The notes beneath the pieces were generated by a model. The model had not been told where the DNA came from and did no database searches. It was given only the letters and a program-made list of their open reading frames with translations. The translations under genes and the position numbers were made by a program. From assembly GCA_003049485.1 (NCBI GenBank), contig PYST01000178.1:1-64000 (forward strand): DNA of 64,000 bases, given 5' to 3'. Source of the stretch: Ophioceras dolichostomum. Taxonomy: Eukaryota > Ascomycota > Sordariomycetes > Magnaporthales > Ophioceraceae. The first letter of the stretch is position 1, and every line of letters starts with the position of its first letter. Below, one piece after another: positions 12,568 through 24,798 of the stretch.

Positions 12568-13543
12568 AGCGGGCAGTTTTTGTGCTGGAAGGCGGGCAGA
12601 CTCGTAGTAAGGACACCGCTGGCTAGGCCATGGCACTGACCTGACTGATGTGATGTGAATTGCCCCGCCGATGGCCCCGCCTTGTCCTGGCGCCTGCACA
12701 CTATTGCTGGGGAAAAAGGGACCGCCCAGTCAAGAGCAGAGCACAAATCCTCATTTGGTGCAGCGTGTTGCCTGAGCATGACTTCGGCTCCAATGCACAC
12801 GGGGAAGAACAAAGATACGTTTTGGACCCATAAACGCATCAGAAGAAGCGGCACTTGGGCATTTCAGTGTGCTCTTCGCCCAGCTCAAGATCTTTTTCTA
12901 CTGTTCTCACAATTCTTGACTGGCCTGTTCCGTACTCTTTGGGCGCGGCGACCCAGCCTATCCCGTTTTTCGACCCACTGCGACACACAGGGGCTGTAGG
13001 TAGTTGTAGACACCACCCGAGGCAGGACGGCTTTTAGGGAAATCGGCGAGTAGGGGAGAAAAAAAAAGACGATCTGCCGACGAATTGAAGACACTAAAGG
13101 AAGTCGACTACAAGCGCAGCCAGCCGTGGCTAGCCCAACCAGTCACATTGCCCGGTCGTTCTGCTTCGACATTTGACGAGCCTCGACGACACTTGACAGC
13201 ACTCCGCGACCTCTCGAAATTGAAGACACAAGGGCCGAGGAGCGTTGCTTCTAGGAGCCCGCCCGCCTGCATTCCTGGCTCGCCGCTGAAGCCCTAGTCG
13301 CCCCAACTCCCGCTTCCGCGAGCTGCTGCGTCTCCTGCTGCGTCTCCCCAGGCAGGCTTGATCGAACAGGAGTCCTGATCTTCGTGACGACGGCAACTCC
13401 AACACCAATTCTCAAGGGCAGGAGACCATCTCGACCGACCAGAGCAAGACGAAGATAATCATGAGCTAAGCTTTTTCTCGCCGCCTGCCGCCTGCTGCCG
13501 CCGCCCGCCGCCCGTCGCCCTCTTTCCTGGCCCCGGGATCACG

Positions 13544-16500
13544 ATGCTTATGACACAGACCGCAGTGTCGGCTCTTGGTCAGGCTCAAAATACTCCACCG
13601 TCCTCTATTGCACCATCTCGTCTCGGTCGCGCAACACCGCCCAATTCCACCGACCAGGCGTCGCTGGATGCGTCGCTGGATGACCCCCGTGCAGAACGCA
13701 ACGCTCGCCTCAACGCCCAACGCAACGTCTCGTCCTCTCCTTCTTCCTCTGTCGCCGCCTCGGGTGCCAAACAGGCCTATTTTCCAGCCTACGTCGCCAC
13801 CGCAGCCATGAACGGGATCGCTGGCACGGCGCCACCTGGCGCCATGTACGTGCGGGCGCTGTATGACTATGAGGCCGACGATCGAACCAGCCTCAGCTTT
13901 CACGAGGGAGACGTCATCCAGGTCATCACACAGCTCGAGAGCGGCTGGTGGGATGGCGTCATCAACGGGGTTCGTGGTTGGTTCCCGAGTAACTATTGCC
14001 AGATTATCGACGACTTCCACGAGCCCGAGCAGAACGGGGTGACGGCCCTCGGCGATTCAGCCGACGATGACGAGCCGATCGAGGACGTCTATGAGGACGG
14101 CCTCGGTGGCAGCGGCGATGAGGAGGACCTGCTGCCGATCGATGGGCTGCCGCCGCCGGACAGCGTCGCCGACCCGGAAAACAAATCAGGCGCAGACTTC
14201 TGGATACCGCAGGCGACCCCGGATGGACGACTGTTCTACTACAATACCATGACCGGCGAGAGCAGCATGGAGCTGCCACTCGAGTCGCCAACGTCGACCA
14301 ACGAGAGTGGGCCGCGTGATCGCATGAACGTCAGCGTGCCCGAGAAGACGAGGCCGCCTCCCGAGATGATGGCGAGAGGCTTGATGCAAGACGAGGACGA
14401 GGACTCGGACGTGAACTCGGCATCCGAGCTAGACGGCGAGTCCATCATGCTAGGGGGATCAAAAGGCAGCGCTTTGGTAAGGCATATCCGCCGCAAGCAA
14501 GATACCTAACTACCTACCGACCTGACCCCTTTCCCCCGCACCCTGTTGATCTCTCCCCGGACGGTTTTGGACTTACGTTAAATTGATCTGACCGAGCGTC
14601 CACCTTTCCAGCGTGCCAACTCGAACCTGAACGACGCGCTCTCGTCATCGGCGTCGATGGTCTCGATCAACGGCAGCCAGTCGCCCGTGACGCGGGGTCG
14701 GAACGACCCGTTTGCTGCCAACCCCAGCCTAGGCCAGACGCCCATCATGGCCTCGGCGACATCGTTCACATCATTCAACGTCCCCACGGCGGCGACGATA
14801 CCGCGGTCTTTCTTCGACGACGGGTCGACGCCTCCGCTAACGTGGAGCCGACTGGTGACGACGATGAAGAAGGCTATAAACCGGTACCGCGAGGCCATAA
14901 CGAGCGGCAACAGGTCAGAATACGTGGCGCGGGCCGAAGACATCTCGGACCACCTGCGCCTACTGTTGGCGGCGGGGTCGGGGACGACAGACAACCACTC
15001 TGGTCAGCCATCGATCATCTCGACCAACAAGGCGCTGTATCCACACTTCCGGGACATGATGTCCAAGTTCTCCAAGCTGGTGATCTCGTCCCACATCGCC
15101 GCTGCCGACTGGCCAAACGCTGAGTCGGTCCAGAAATGTCTGCAGGAGGCGGACGGCGTGTTGCTCGGCGTATTCAGCTATGTCGAGGTGGCGCGGCAGC
15201 AGCGGGGCGAGGAGATACCGCGCCTGTTCCCCGGCTTTGTGATCGGCAGCGGTGCGGGCGGCAGCTGGCAGAGCAACGGGCTCGGCGGCCGCGACCCAAT
15301 CACATCCAACTTCCTGGACGACGAGGAGGGCGTGGCCGAGCCGTCGGCGGTACTGGATGGCAAGCTGCTCGAGCGGCTAGACGAGCTGAAGCGCATGCTG
15401 GTTTCGAGCATCCGAGAGCTGGACAAGAGCCTGGCGGCGGCAGACAAGGTCATCACCCCGTTCCGTCACGAGGTCATCGGGAACAACGTGTGCTCGGCTG
15501 GCGGCAAGGTGCTGGAGACGTTCAAGCCGTGGATCGCGCTCATCGAGTCGATCGATCTGTCGTCGCTGGGCAGCGTCTTCCAGACGCCTCAGTTGTCTGA
15601 TTTCAGCACAAACAAGCAGAGCCTCTACGACAACGTGTCGGACCTGATTTTGGGCTGCCAGGCCGTGGCCGGGCCCCTGGCCGACGAGTGGTCCGAGGTA
15701 CGGGGCGAGGCACTGGAGAACCGTTTCGATTACGTGCGTCAGTGCGGCCGCGCCCTCGAGACCAACTCCTCGCACATCGGCTTCTCCCTACAGCTGCTCT
15801 CGGAGCAGGTGCAGATCAACCTACAGCAGCTGAACGACTCACGCATACGAGAAGATCCGCTCCAGCGGGACCCTCTGCGGAGGGGTGAGACAGTGATGAC
15901 CTCGTTCCAGCAGCAGCAACAGCAGCAACAACAACAACAGCAGCAGCAGTCGCAACAGGTGCCGCCGTCGCACCAGCGCAGCGAGTCCCGTGGCGTGCCC
16001 GGCAGCAGCACCAGCAGCGGCAGCAGCATTGGCGGCGGTATCCGCCCGTCGTTCATGCAGTCGCAGTCGTTCTCCGAAGCGGAAGGGGCGGTGGTGCCCA
16101 ACAGTGGCTTCCGCAACAAGGGCGACCACTCAAAGCTTGTGAAGCTGCTTGGCGAGGATCCGTTGGTTGACGAGACGCCCGAGTTCCTTCGCCTCGACCA
16201 CGAGGCCGATATCGCATGGGACACAAAGACCCAGCCACCAACGGTCAGGGGCGGGTCGCTGCTGGCGCTGGTCGAGCAGCTGACAAGGCACGACAAGCCG
16301 CACTCGAGCTTCAAGGACACTTTCCTGTTGACGTATCGGTCTTTCACGACCGCCCGCGAGCTGTTCGAGCTTCTGGTCAAGCGATTCGGTATCCAGCCTC
16401 CCGAGGGCCTGAGCCAGCAGGACTACGAGTTGTGGCGCGACCGCAAGCAGAAGCTGATCCGGTTCCGTGTGGTCAATATCATGAAGTACTGGTTCGACAC

Positions 16501-17973
16501 GTACTGGATGGAAGACTCGAGCTTGGAGGAGACTAAGCAGCTGATCCGCGACGTGTACACGTTCGCGCGCGACACGGTTCGGTCAACCGAGACCCCGGGG
16601 GCCGCGCCGCTCATGGCTTTGCTCGATCAGCGGCTCAGCGGCAAAGAGGCCGGGGCCCGGCGCATGGTGCAAACCTTGAGCCAGACCACGCCGGCACCCA
16701 TAATGCCGAAGAACATGAAGAAGCTCAAGTTCCTCGACATAGACGTGACCGAGTTTGCTCGGCAGCTCACCATAATCGAGTCGAGGCTGTACGGCAAGAT
16801 CAAGCCGACCGAGTGCCTGAACAAGACGTGGCAGAAGAAGATCGCCGAGGGCGAGCCAGAACCGGCTCCCAACGTCAAGGCCCTCATCCTGCACTCCAAC
16901 CAGATGACCAACTGGGTGGCAGAAATGATCCTCGCTCAGACGGACGTCAAGAAGCGGGTTGTGGTAATCAAGCACTTTGTTTCCGTAGCTGATGTGAGTA
17001 CCCTCATTTCCGGCCCCGTTTCCCACGTTTGGTTCTGCCGCACTCTTCTTTCGTCCTCGGTTGGCCGAGTCGGCTGGCTTTGGCTCTTCAACCCTGCCAT
17101 AGCCCCCGGCCGTCGAGAAAGGAGTCGTACAGTTGAGAGAAACACAATGCTGACTTGGAGGGCATCAAAAACATTTAGCGTTGTCGCACCCTCAACAATT
17201 TTTCTACCCTTACTTCTATCATCTCGGCGCTCGGCACCGCGCCAATAGCGCGACTAAAGAGGACCTGGGATATCGTGCCTCAAAAGACACAGGGCACGTT
17301 GGAGACAATGCGGCGCCTGATGGCAAGCACGAGGAATTTCGGCGAGTACAGGGAGGCTCTACACGCGTCTAACCCGCCGTGCATTCCCTTCTTCGGTACG
17401 CATCCCCGCGGAGATGAGGCCAATCGCCGACTGTCGGCTTCTCGTTCGCTCTCCTCCAATTCTTTGTGGCTCCTACTAACGACCGTGTTGTGCCCATGTC
17501 CACAGGGGTCTACCTCACTGATCTTACCTTCATCGAGGATGGCATCCCGTCGATCATTAGGAGAACAAACCTGATAAACTTCGCCAAGCGCGCTAAAACG
17601 GCAGAGGTGATCCTTGACATCCAGCAGTACCAGAACGTCACATACTCGCTGCAGCCCGTCATAGAGCTGCAGGACTACATTCTGAGCAACATGTCGGCCG
17701 CTGGTGACGTACACGAAATGTACGACAAGAGTTTGCAAGTCGAGCCGCGCGAGAGGGAGGATGAAAAGATCGTGAGGTAAATCTCAAATTTTTTTTTTTT
17801 CCATATCGCATAGTGCCACCCTGCGAGGTGGCTCCCAGGGCTGTTCCTGAGACTACCTTCGAGGCGTCCATCCCCGGCGCAATGTGATGCTCCCGTATCC
17901 CAATAGTAGACAGTGTTGCTCACCTCATATACCTTGCCACATTAGGGTCCTTGCTGAGTCTGGCTTCCTCTGA
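13544..17973 (+). CDS. cdc25: CDC25-type Ras guanine nucleotide exchange factor
   Basis: Five exons: 13544-14476, 14612-16993, 17179-17395, 17506-17776 and 17946-17973, giving 1276 aa with consistent phases. Domains: SH3 at about 102-155 (ALYDYEADD...GWFPSNYC), a WW-like segment at about 218-246 (FWIPQATPDGRLFYYNTMTG), poly-Gln near 744-760, a RasGEF N-terminal (REM) module from about 850 to 985 and the catalytic RasGEF (Cdc25 homology) from about 1018 to the end. By family knowledge it loads GTP onto Ras at the plasma membrane, upstream of cAMP and MAPK pathways. The last exon is 28 nt: reading through exon 4 stops after KIVR, whereas splicing at GTAAAT to the TTAG at 17945 adds VLAESGFL, a typical end for this family. 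The symbol is by family; allele naming in this species is unknown. Confidence 0.93.
15907..15957 (+). repeat. CAG/CAA tract encoding poly-Gln in RasGEF
   Basis: Mixed CAG and CAA codons give about 16 glutamines with one serine near the end, in the linker between the SH3/WW part and the catalytic modules. The CAA interruptions limit slippage. Confidence 0.9.
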
Positions 17974-19721
17974 GGCTGGAGCCGAGCCGAGCCCAGCCGA
18001 GTCGCTTTCAGTGTTGGTTGCACTCCTCGGACCGCTCTGCATTGGATGCCACACTGCATACGGCAGATACATATCACCGGCGCGACCTTGCTACCCAGTG
18101 CAGCTTTGATACATGCTGCAGTGATTTCAGCCGATATCTTCGAATCTCATCGGACCTCCTTGGATCTTCTTCCCTGCTTGGTCTCTCTGTTCCGTCATTC
18201 CGCCGCTTCTTTTCTTCGCTGAATCATTTTTACTCACCCTATTACTCCTACTCTTTCACTTGATTGTCTTCCTACATCTTTCGCTTCTTTCTCATATTCC
18301 GGGACAAGGGAACGCACAGCCCCGCAGCACGCCCGGGGCATTCTACCCTCGACCTGTTGTGCCAGATTTGAGGAAATTTTGGACGCGATCTGGAGGTTTT
18401 CGAGCAAGAGACTACAACCTATTTATTGAGCTTGGATGTGAGACCTACGCACCTATCCCACCTATCCAGGGCGCCCGGGCCCGGGGTCCGAGGTGGGCAT
18501 TCTGGTCATCCTCCCCCGTTCTTTGTTATCTCCCTCTTTTTCCCTCTCTTTCTATCTTTTTGGAGATCTTACTAGGCCGTTTTTGGCGGATTTGGAGGAG
18601 AGCGCCTTACTTGCTGATGTGCGAGGCTTTCCACGCGAAGGAACCTTCACACGGCATGTTTTGGGTCCCATGTACCGTACGACTTCGATGTTCCTTGCGC
18701 TGGGCGAGCCGTGGAAGGTGTAACGGTGCAAATACTTAGGCAGCAGTAAGGCAAGGCAAGGCGAGCAGCGGGCGGTGCGCTTGTGGATGTACGTTTGTGC
18801 CCATGCAGCGTAGGAAATCGATAGAGTGGATGTCTGGGTCGAGAGGCGTTGATTTTGGTGTGGAAGATGCTTCAACAAGGACGGCGCGGGAGGCGGTTTT
18901 TGCCTCGAATAGTCGAGACGAGAATGGTTTGATAACTTGGACAGGAAACAGGAAAAGAATTGTTTCCGCGGGTCGTAACTCATGTTCGCCACAACAACCC
19001 GTCTCCGCCAAAATGAGTCGGAGTACCAGGAAAAATCAAGTGCGCGAGACTTTTCCCGTCTGACACCTCGTCGGGTTTCGCAAATGTACCCACCGGGCGG
19101 TAGGTATCCCTCGATCTACCTAGTGTCTGTCTGGTGTACGCTTCGCTGTCGCTGTCCTGATTGTCCTCTCTTCCCTTGATTTCTCGAGCTGCGAGCTTGA
19201 CATGCATACACCGGATCCTCTCCTACACATACTACAAAGCCGATCCCGCCGTGCCTGCCACGTGCTCCCAAATACCGACCGATCGTTCGGTCGCTGGTCG
19301 GCGAGGCATCAACGCACCTGTTATACAGAAGTATACTTAGGAAAAAGAAAAGAAAAAGATAAAAAAATTAAGGTGACCCTCCTCGTACAACCGGGGATCT
19401 AGACTACCCTGCGTGTAGCCGTTGGTGCCTAGACGGTAGGTACCCCTTACGAAGTGCGGAGGGGTTTTTCGCATGACATGCAGGGAGAAATCGGATCGTT
19501 GTGCCGAAGATTGCTTGAAAGTTGACCTTCAGCTCCCTGTTAGATCGATGGTCACATCTGCATGGCCACGGCGGGGCCCAGGAGCCGGGGGTCTGAGCCA
19601 AGATGCTTTCTGATGGCAAGTTGAAGGCGCTGGGCGATCCTATCGAGCAATGTGAAGTCATCAATCAGTCACAAACTCTTCTCTTATCTGCATAGACTCT
19701 CACTATAGAGGTATATACCCA

Positions 19722-19762
19722 CCTTACCTAGGGTACCTGTGTACCTAGGTAGGTAGGTACCA
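19722..19762. repeat. TAGG/CCTA repeat block
   Basis: Interspersed ACCTAGGGTACC and CCTAGGTAGGTAGGTACC units. Confidence 0.8.
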
Positions 19763-19898
19763 ACTCTAGTACTCGAGGTGCTCAACTAATGTAGCCAAGC
19801 AGCCAGTTCGATCTAGGGATATAGCCAACTTCGAACGAGGCAGGAACCCAAGCGATAAAAACAGAACTATTTGAATGTAATCCCATTGAATATGTAGA

Positions 19899-19950
19899 TA
19901 GGTCAGGTAGGTAGGTCAGGTAGGTAGGTAGGTAGGTAGGTAGGTATACC
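19899..19950. repeat. (TAGG)n repeat block
   Basis: Starts as GGTCAGGTAGGTAGGTCAGG and runs into about seven perfect GGTA units. It is the most regular copy of the tetramer in the window. Confidence 0.85.
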
Positions 19951-20183
19951 GGGAGAAGAAGTGTCGAGCATGTTTGGGGCCGAAAGCGAGTGTGCGAAAT
20001 CGCCTCACAGATGGATACGGACATTGAACAGAACGCGCCTGCTAAGTCCATGCCATACAAGCCAAAGCTAGGGGGGCCTCGAAATGAGGAAGCAACGATA
20101 TACAAACTGAGAGTGATGCGCTGAAACAGTAGGAAGACATGCTCGCAAAAAGACATGGATGGTACAACAACTGTCTGCTGTAG

Positions 20184-20873
20184 TTAGTCGTTACTGCCAT
20201 CCTCCTGGGTCGCCTCGCTTTCCAAAGATTTCTTGAGTCTCTCCTCCTGGCGCTTCCAATGGCCGCCTTCTTCATAGTCTTTGCTGATCTTCAGCGCTCG
20301 CCGAAGCCTCTCACTCTCCTGGATCTTGGCGTCGGCTAGGTCATGAACCTTGTGCATCTTCAGGTCTCTGCGTGGTGGCGGCCCCCTACCACGGGTTCCA
20401 GGCCCCTTCTCCGCTTCGGCGACAAGCTTCTCGCGCAGCTCGTTACAGCGCTTATCAATCTCCTCCTCGTCGACGCTGTATTAGTCAGGTACGACACGGG
20501 TTAGCGAGCGCCTTGCCTGGTGGCTACTGGGTGGTGGGCAGATGGCCTACATGGTACCGTGCCTAACCAACCACCTATCCGGAAGGAAGGTAGCCACAGA
20601 GGTGCGAGAGACGGGGCAAACGGGCATGGGCTGGGCGACTTACTCCTCTTCCTCAAGCTTGTCTCGAAGTTCAAACACCTTGACTTCGATGTCGCGTTTG
20701 CGGTCGTGTTCGAGGATGCCCTTGTCGGGCTGGCGCTGGCGATGCCGTAGGTGGTCGAGATCTCGGGAGTACGGCGCGGCCATCTCCCTAGGCTTCAGGT
20801 GCGCGAGGTTGCGCTGAACATAGCCTGAGGTGCCGCTGCCTCGTGGAGTCGATAGGCCAACGTTGTCCGACAT
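20184..20873 (-). CDS. cwc21: Pre-mRNA splicing factor Cwc21/Cwf21
   Basis: Two exons, 20873-20644 and 20475-20184, joined in phase 2 across a 168-nt intron (donor GTAAGT), giving 173 aa. The N-terminus MSDNVGLSTPRGSGTSGYVQ is the hallmark of the Cwc21/SRRM2 N-terminal family, and the cwf21 domain spans about 49-98 (PDKGILEHDRKRDIEVKVF onward). The C-terminal half is charged, helical-looking and Lys/Glu/Arg-rich. By family knowledge, yeast Cwc21 contacts Prp8 and Snu114 in the catalytic spliceosome. If the intron is retained, the protein stops at once after KLEEEE, so intron retention would truncate the domain. It is transcribed divergently from CDC123 with 466 bp between the two starts. Confidence 0.93.
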
Positions 20874-21339
20874 TTCTGGTTTTCTTCGCTTGTTTGGTTG
20901 ATTGCTGTTGAGTCGGTAGGAGGGGTAGGCGTAGATACACAGGAATCAAGGAAGGCTCGACGAATATGACAACATTTCAAGAGAGAAGTCTGATGTTGGA
21001 TGATCCGGATACAGCGTATTGCTCGGCGTGTGCTAAAGTGTCAGTGGAATGGGGTAGGCGGTGGGGACAATTGCTCAGCACGCTGGACTGCTCGATAGGC
21101 AGAAAACCACGCTAAAGACGCGGGGTCGAGTTTAATCGCCACGGCACGAATGCCACACCAGCGGCGGCAGCTCGCTTTGGCTAGGTTGTAACCCGTTCTA
21201 AGAAAGCAACCCGATCGATGTCCATGTTGACTCATACCTTATATTGACTCGTCCGCAGCCCGATTTCTTTTATACTACCTTACATACCAGGTCACAGGAG
21301 GTTCAGCTCACCATTTGCTGTCTTAATTAGTAACCCACG
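20874..21339. promoter_or_regulatory. Shared divergent promoter CWC21/CDC123
   Basis: 466 bp lie between two divergent start codons. No coding potential was seen. Core elements cannot be fixed by eye, and the call rests on gene orientation only. Confidence 0.5.
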
Positions 21340-22740
21340 ATGCCTGCCTTCGACAACATCCCAACCCCAGGACAGAGGGCATCATCACGGGAAGGGACAG
21401 CCCAGTTCCCGCCTGTCATCAGAGACCATATCCTCAACTGTTCATACGACAGCTGGTTCACGAAGTATGCATAAGATCAGGGATCATCATTTTGCCACAC
21501 GGCGACAGTAACCATACTGACCGAAGTCTTCGCTGGCGGTTCGCTTACCCTCTTCCGTCGTTGTTTTAGATATCGCTCATCATGCATCAAATCTCGAATC
21601 ATCAAATTGCCCCCCGAATTCGTCGACTACTTGCGAGAGGACGGCATCACGCTCGCTGATGATGACGGCGGCGAGTTGGACGATGACGACTGGCAGCCGT
21701 CAGCGGCGGCGACGGGGTGGGCGGCAGGGCCTGCTCAGGAGCCCGCTTCTGACTCCGACACGGAAGACGACGAGGGCTCGCTCCGCCCGGCGAAACTCCC
21801 ACCGAACAAGCGCTTCCCGGGCCTGCACAGTCAAATCGAGGAGGAGATACGCCAGCTGGGCGGGAAAGTGGTCCCGAAGCTGAATTGGTCTTCACCAAAG
21901 GATGCCACGTGGATCATGATGGACAAAAACACCATGGCTTGCACGAGCGCCAACGATGTCTACCTACTTCTTAAGAGCTCCAGCTTCATCAGCCACGACC
22001 TCGAGCATGCCTTCGAGGGCTGTATTCCGACTGGACTAGCGGGGGCGGCTTCCCCGTCGCCACCTGCCGGGCCGGCGGCGGGACTGGAGTTCAACCCCGT
22101 TCTGGTTTTGCGTCCATACTTCACTCCACAGACTGCACTGGAGTTTCGTTGCTTCGTCAAGCAGAGGAATCTTGTGGCCATCTCGCAGCGTGATCTGAAG
22201 CACTATGCCTTCCTAAACGGCCTCCGCCCCGCCATCATAGCGCGCGCGAAGGATCTCTTTGACCGGGTCTTGCGCCTGACCTTTCCGGACGGCAGCTTCA
22301 CTTTCGACATCTACATACCCGAGGGTGATGGCGGTAGTGAGACCGACGACACGCTGTCCAGGGCTAGGCTCATCGACATCAATCCCTGGGCCGCCAAAAC
22401 CGACTCTCTTCTGTTCGACTGGGAAGAACTGTTGGACTTGCACGTGCCTAGCCCTTTACTAGGCACGGCTCCGGAAATGGATGTGATCGCGATAGGACCG
22501 GAAAACGAGACCGATGTCAGCGAGTCCACGGACGAAGAGGACGATAGCCATGTAGATGATTTCGAGCCTGAGTTACGATTGGTCGAGGTGGATGACCCCG
22601 CCGCATCCAACTTCGTTTCCTCCCAGTATTCTGCCCACAAGCTGCCTAGGGAGGTTGTGGACGCCAGCATGGCAGGAGGCGCTGGTCTGAGAGAGTTTGC
22701 CGAGCAGTGGAAGCAGCTGGTCGAGAGGCGCGGCAATTGA
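21340..22740 (+). CDS. cdc123: Cdc123 (D123 family) eIF2 assembly chaperone
   Basis: Two exons, 21340-21464 and 21570-22740, joined in phase 2 across a 105-nt intron, giving 431 aa. The junction yields the N-terminal motif SWFTKYRSSCIKSRIIKLP, followed by LPPEFVDYLR. Other family landmarks are LNWSSPKDATWI, the ALEFRCFVKQRNLVAISQRD stretch and the acidic RLIDINPWAAKTDSLLFDWE segment, which corresponds to the ATP-grasp metal/nucleotide site. By family knowledge Cdc123 binds eIF2-gamma and drives assembly of the eIF2 heterotrimer in the cytosol. Fungal-style acidic insertions occur after residue 50 (DDDGGELDDDDW) and near 310-330 (STDEEDDSHVDDF). A model starting inside exon 2 would lose the conserved first 42 residues. 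Confidence 0.95.
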
Positions 22741-24798
22741 CCGTGAACAGGAACCAGAGAGAAGGCCTTCATTAAGTGGTTGTCGGACTGGTCCTCGCCG
22801 CGCAATAGGGGTTCTCAGTGCGAAGAATACGTTTAGGGAGCTTACAAGGTTCCTGGAGCCCCAATGCGCTTCCCGGGGTGATATGGTTTGATCAGACATT
22901 GTACATAAACCAACCTATCTGTGGCTAAACGGTGTTGATGGCCTTGCCACCGTCCATGTGCGGACTTCTCGGCTGTAAGCGGACGCCGTGGCTCGGACTC
23001 GGCCGTTGATGGCGCTGATGCTGTCAGCCTCCAGCCTCACGGCTAGAAGCCAGAAATAATCTCGGCCTCGACTGGCGGGCCGCCATCGGGCAGCCGCAAT
23101 ATTGGCACAGTGTCGGAGCCCGTGGGAATTCCGCCTTGGGTCAGCCCACCAAGTTTGAAATCTGTCAATCACGCGCCATCCTCGCTCCAGTAGCAGAATG
23201 CAGATACCCTCCCCGGGAGGAAGTGGTGGCGCCGCCCCGATTTGGTGGTGCTCGCAGCACCACTGACGGAATTCCCTACGTGTAAATGCTCTGGACCTGG
23301 GCCTCTTGAGCTAGCAAGTAGATGCCGTAGTTCATCAGCATGCCGACTGACATGGATGCCGAGCTGTGCTAAAATGGCGAGCTAAACGTCGCCGGGCTGA
23401 AACACTAGGTGGTGTCGAATGCTGGACGCCTTGGTTGCAAACGAGCAGGAGGCCCGGGAAAGGGCTACAAACGATGTCTGAATAGGCCCTGGGCTCGAGC
23501 GGTGGCCATCGTCACATCGACCGAGACCTTCTTCTGATGGTATGCAGTAGAGGATCTGCTCCGGAGAGCTGGCGTGGCGGAAGACGCGGCTGTGGAGGTG
23601 CGCTGGCCCCAGGACTCTACTGCGTGTTCCGAGATGCTTTGGTTAGAAGGTCAAGAGCAGAACGATAGGACCAGAGAATGGGCATGCGCGGAGGAGGCAG
23701 CGAAACGACTCCTACCACAGTACTTTATTGGGAGTGGTCCCATGAAATTTATTTTATCAGAGCGCCGGGATGCGGCTTGTATTACAAGTGTGCCCACGCA
23801 TTCACAGGTAAAGGGTTTGGTTTGCTAGCTACCGCGGCAGGTCACCTGCCGTCCCAACTTATCCTGTATCATAGTCATTAGGTAGTCGCTAGCACGTCTT
23901 ATACCCCTAGGGAGGTGGAAAGCGCTTGGCGGCGCTTTCAACAGACGTTAAAAATTCATCATCGTCATCATCATCATCCCATGAAACTTTGGGGGAGGAG
24001 GATGGACGGGACCAAGCCCACCGAAAGGCCACGAGAGGACCGTCAGAGGGCGAACCGCCCGCAGTCCAAGAACCCTGATAATTTTATTGCCCATCAAGTA
24101 CTATTTAACGAGAGATTTCCAGAGTATGCCAACTGCCAACCAAACATAAGCCAATACCTGTGCCGTTCTCCTATCGTATTGTAGTATGCTGGACGAATAC
24201 ATGGTACTCCGTCTTTGTTTGTAATAAGCTGCAGTTTTTGTTTGGTCTGGCTTGGTCGTCTGGGGCTGGAGAAATAAACCCTGTTCCTTGGCCGAACAGC
24301 CCTTACAACGACCTAGCTAGCCGAATCTATCAGCCGTCAACCTTCAATCTATCTCGTATGTTCTCATATGTCCCGTGCGAGCAAGGTGTCTTCCTGACTA
24401 TTCCGTAGACGTGCCAGAACAAGATTTTCCACGGCGCCTGATGTTACTGCGTTATTAGCATGTGACATGAAATCACGTGCGGGATCCCGGGCCGGCGGGG
24501 TCTGTGCCAGAATTCGGCCAGGCCTGGGTCCAACTCGTTTCGTCGATTGGCGAATGGAAAAAAAAGGGAAACTAATACCTGCCCACAATCTCGACAGCTG
24601 ACACCAGCTGGTTGACTGACATCGCCGCCCTCCTTCCCACCCGTCCATCCCCCTTCCTGCCAGATAACCGGAGCAGGCAGAATAGACAAGCGCTGTCTAA
24701 ACAGGAATAAGAGTGTGATTGATTGGCTGAGGTCGGGCCGTGGCTGGAATTGTCCCGAGAGCGAAAACGAGAACGTGGACAAGCGCGAGACAGGCGGA
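22741..24798. other. Intergenic, no gene seen
   Basis: Two kilobases between CDC123 and the DUF3716 gene. Small frames (up to about 90 codons) have no domains. There is a short CATCATC run near 23958. The 3' end probably holds the promoter and 5' UTR of the DUF3716 gene. Confidence 0.55.

Larger units (their letters stand above)
8583..13543. other. Long gene-free region
   Basis: Nearly 5 kb without a supportable gene. The short overlapping frames around 9.8-10.4 kb (both strands) have no recognisable domain. Contents: upstream region of the C2H2 factor, an A/T-richer patch near 9.6-9.85 kb, a possible SINE-like relic at 10.79-11.0 kb, and dense TAGG/CCTA blocks at 11944-12046, 12424-12445 and 12536-12567. 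The last several hundred bases are probably promoter and 5' UTR of the RasGEF gene. It is not obviously an AT-rich RIP-degraded block. Confidence 0.6.
17974..20183. other. Intergenic, no gene seen
   Basis: Follows the RasGEF stop and precedes the CWC21 stop. A pyrimidine-rich block (about 18120-18310 and 18500-18560) resembles a fungal promoter or UTR tract, but no convincing coding frame follows. TAGG/CCTA blocks occur at 19722-19762 and 19899-19950. Frames of up to 159 codons lack recognisable domains. Confidence 0.5.

Noticed and set aside
24715..24798. Upstream extension of the DUF3716 frame
   Set aside because: Begins with GTG; the first ATG in frame is at 24799, expected for a eukaryotic start.
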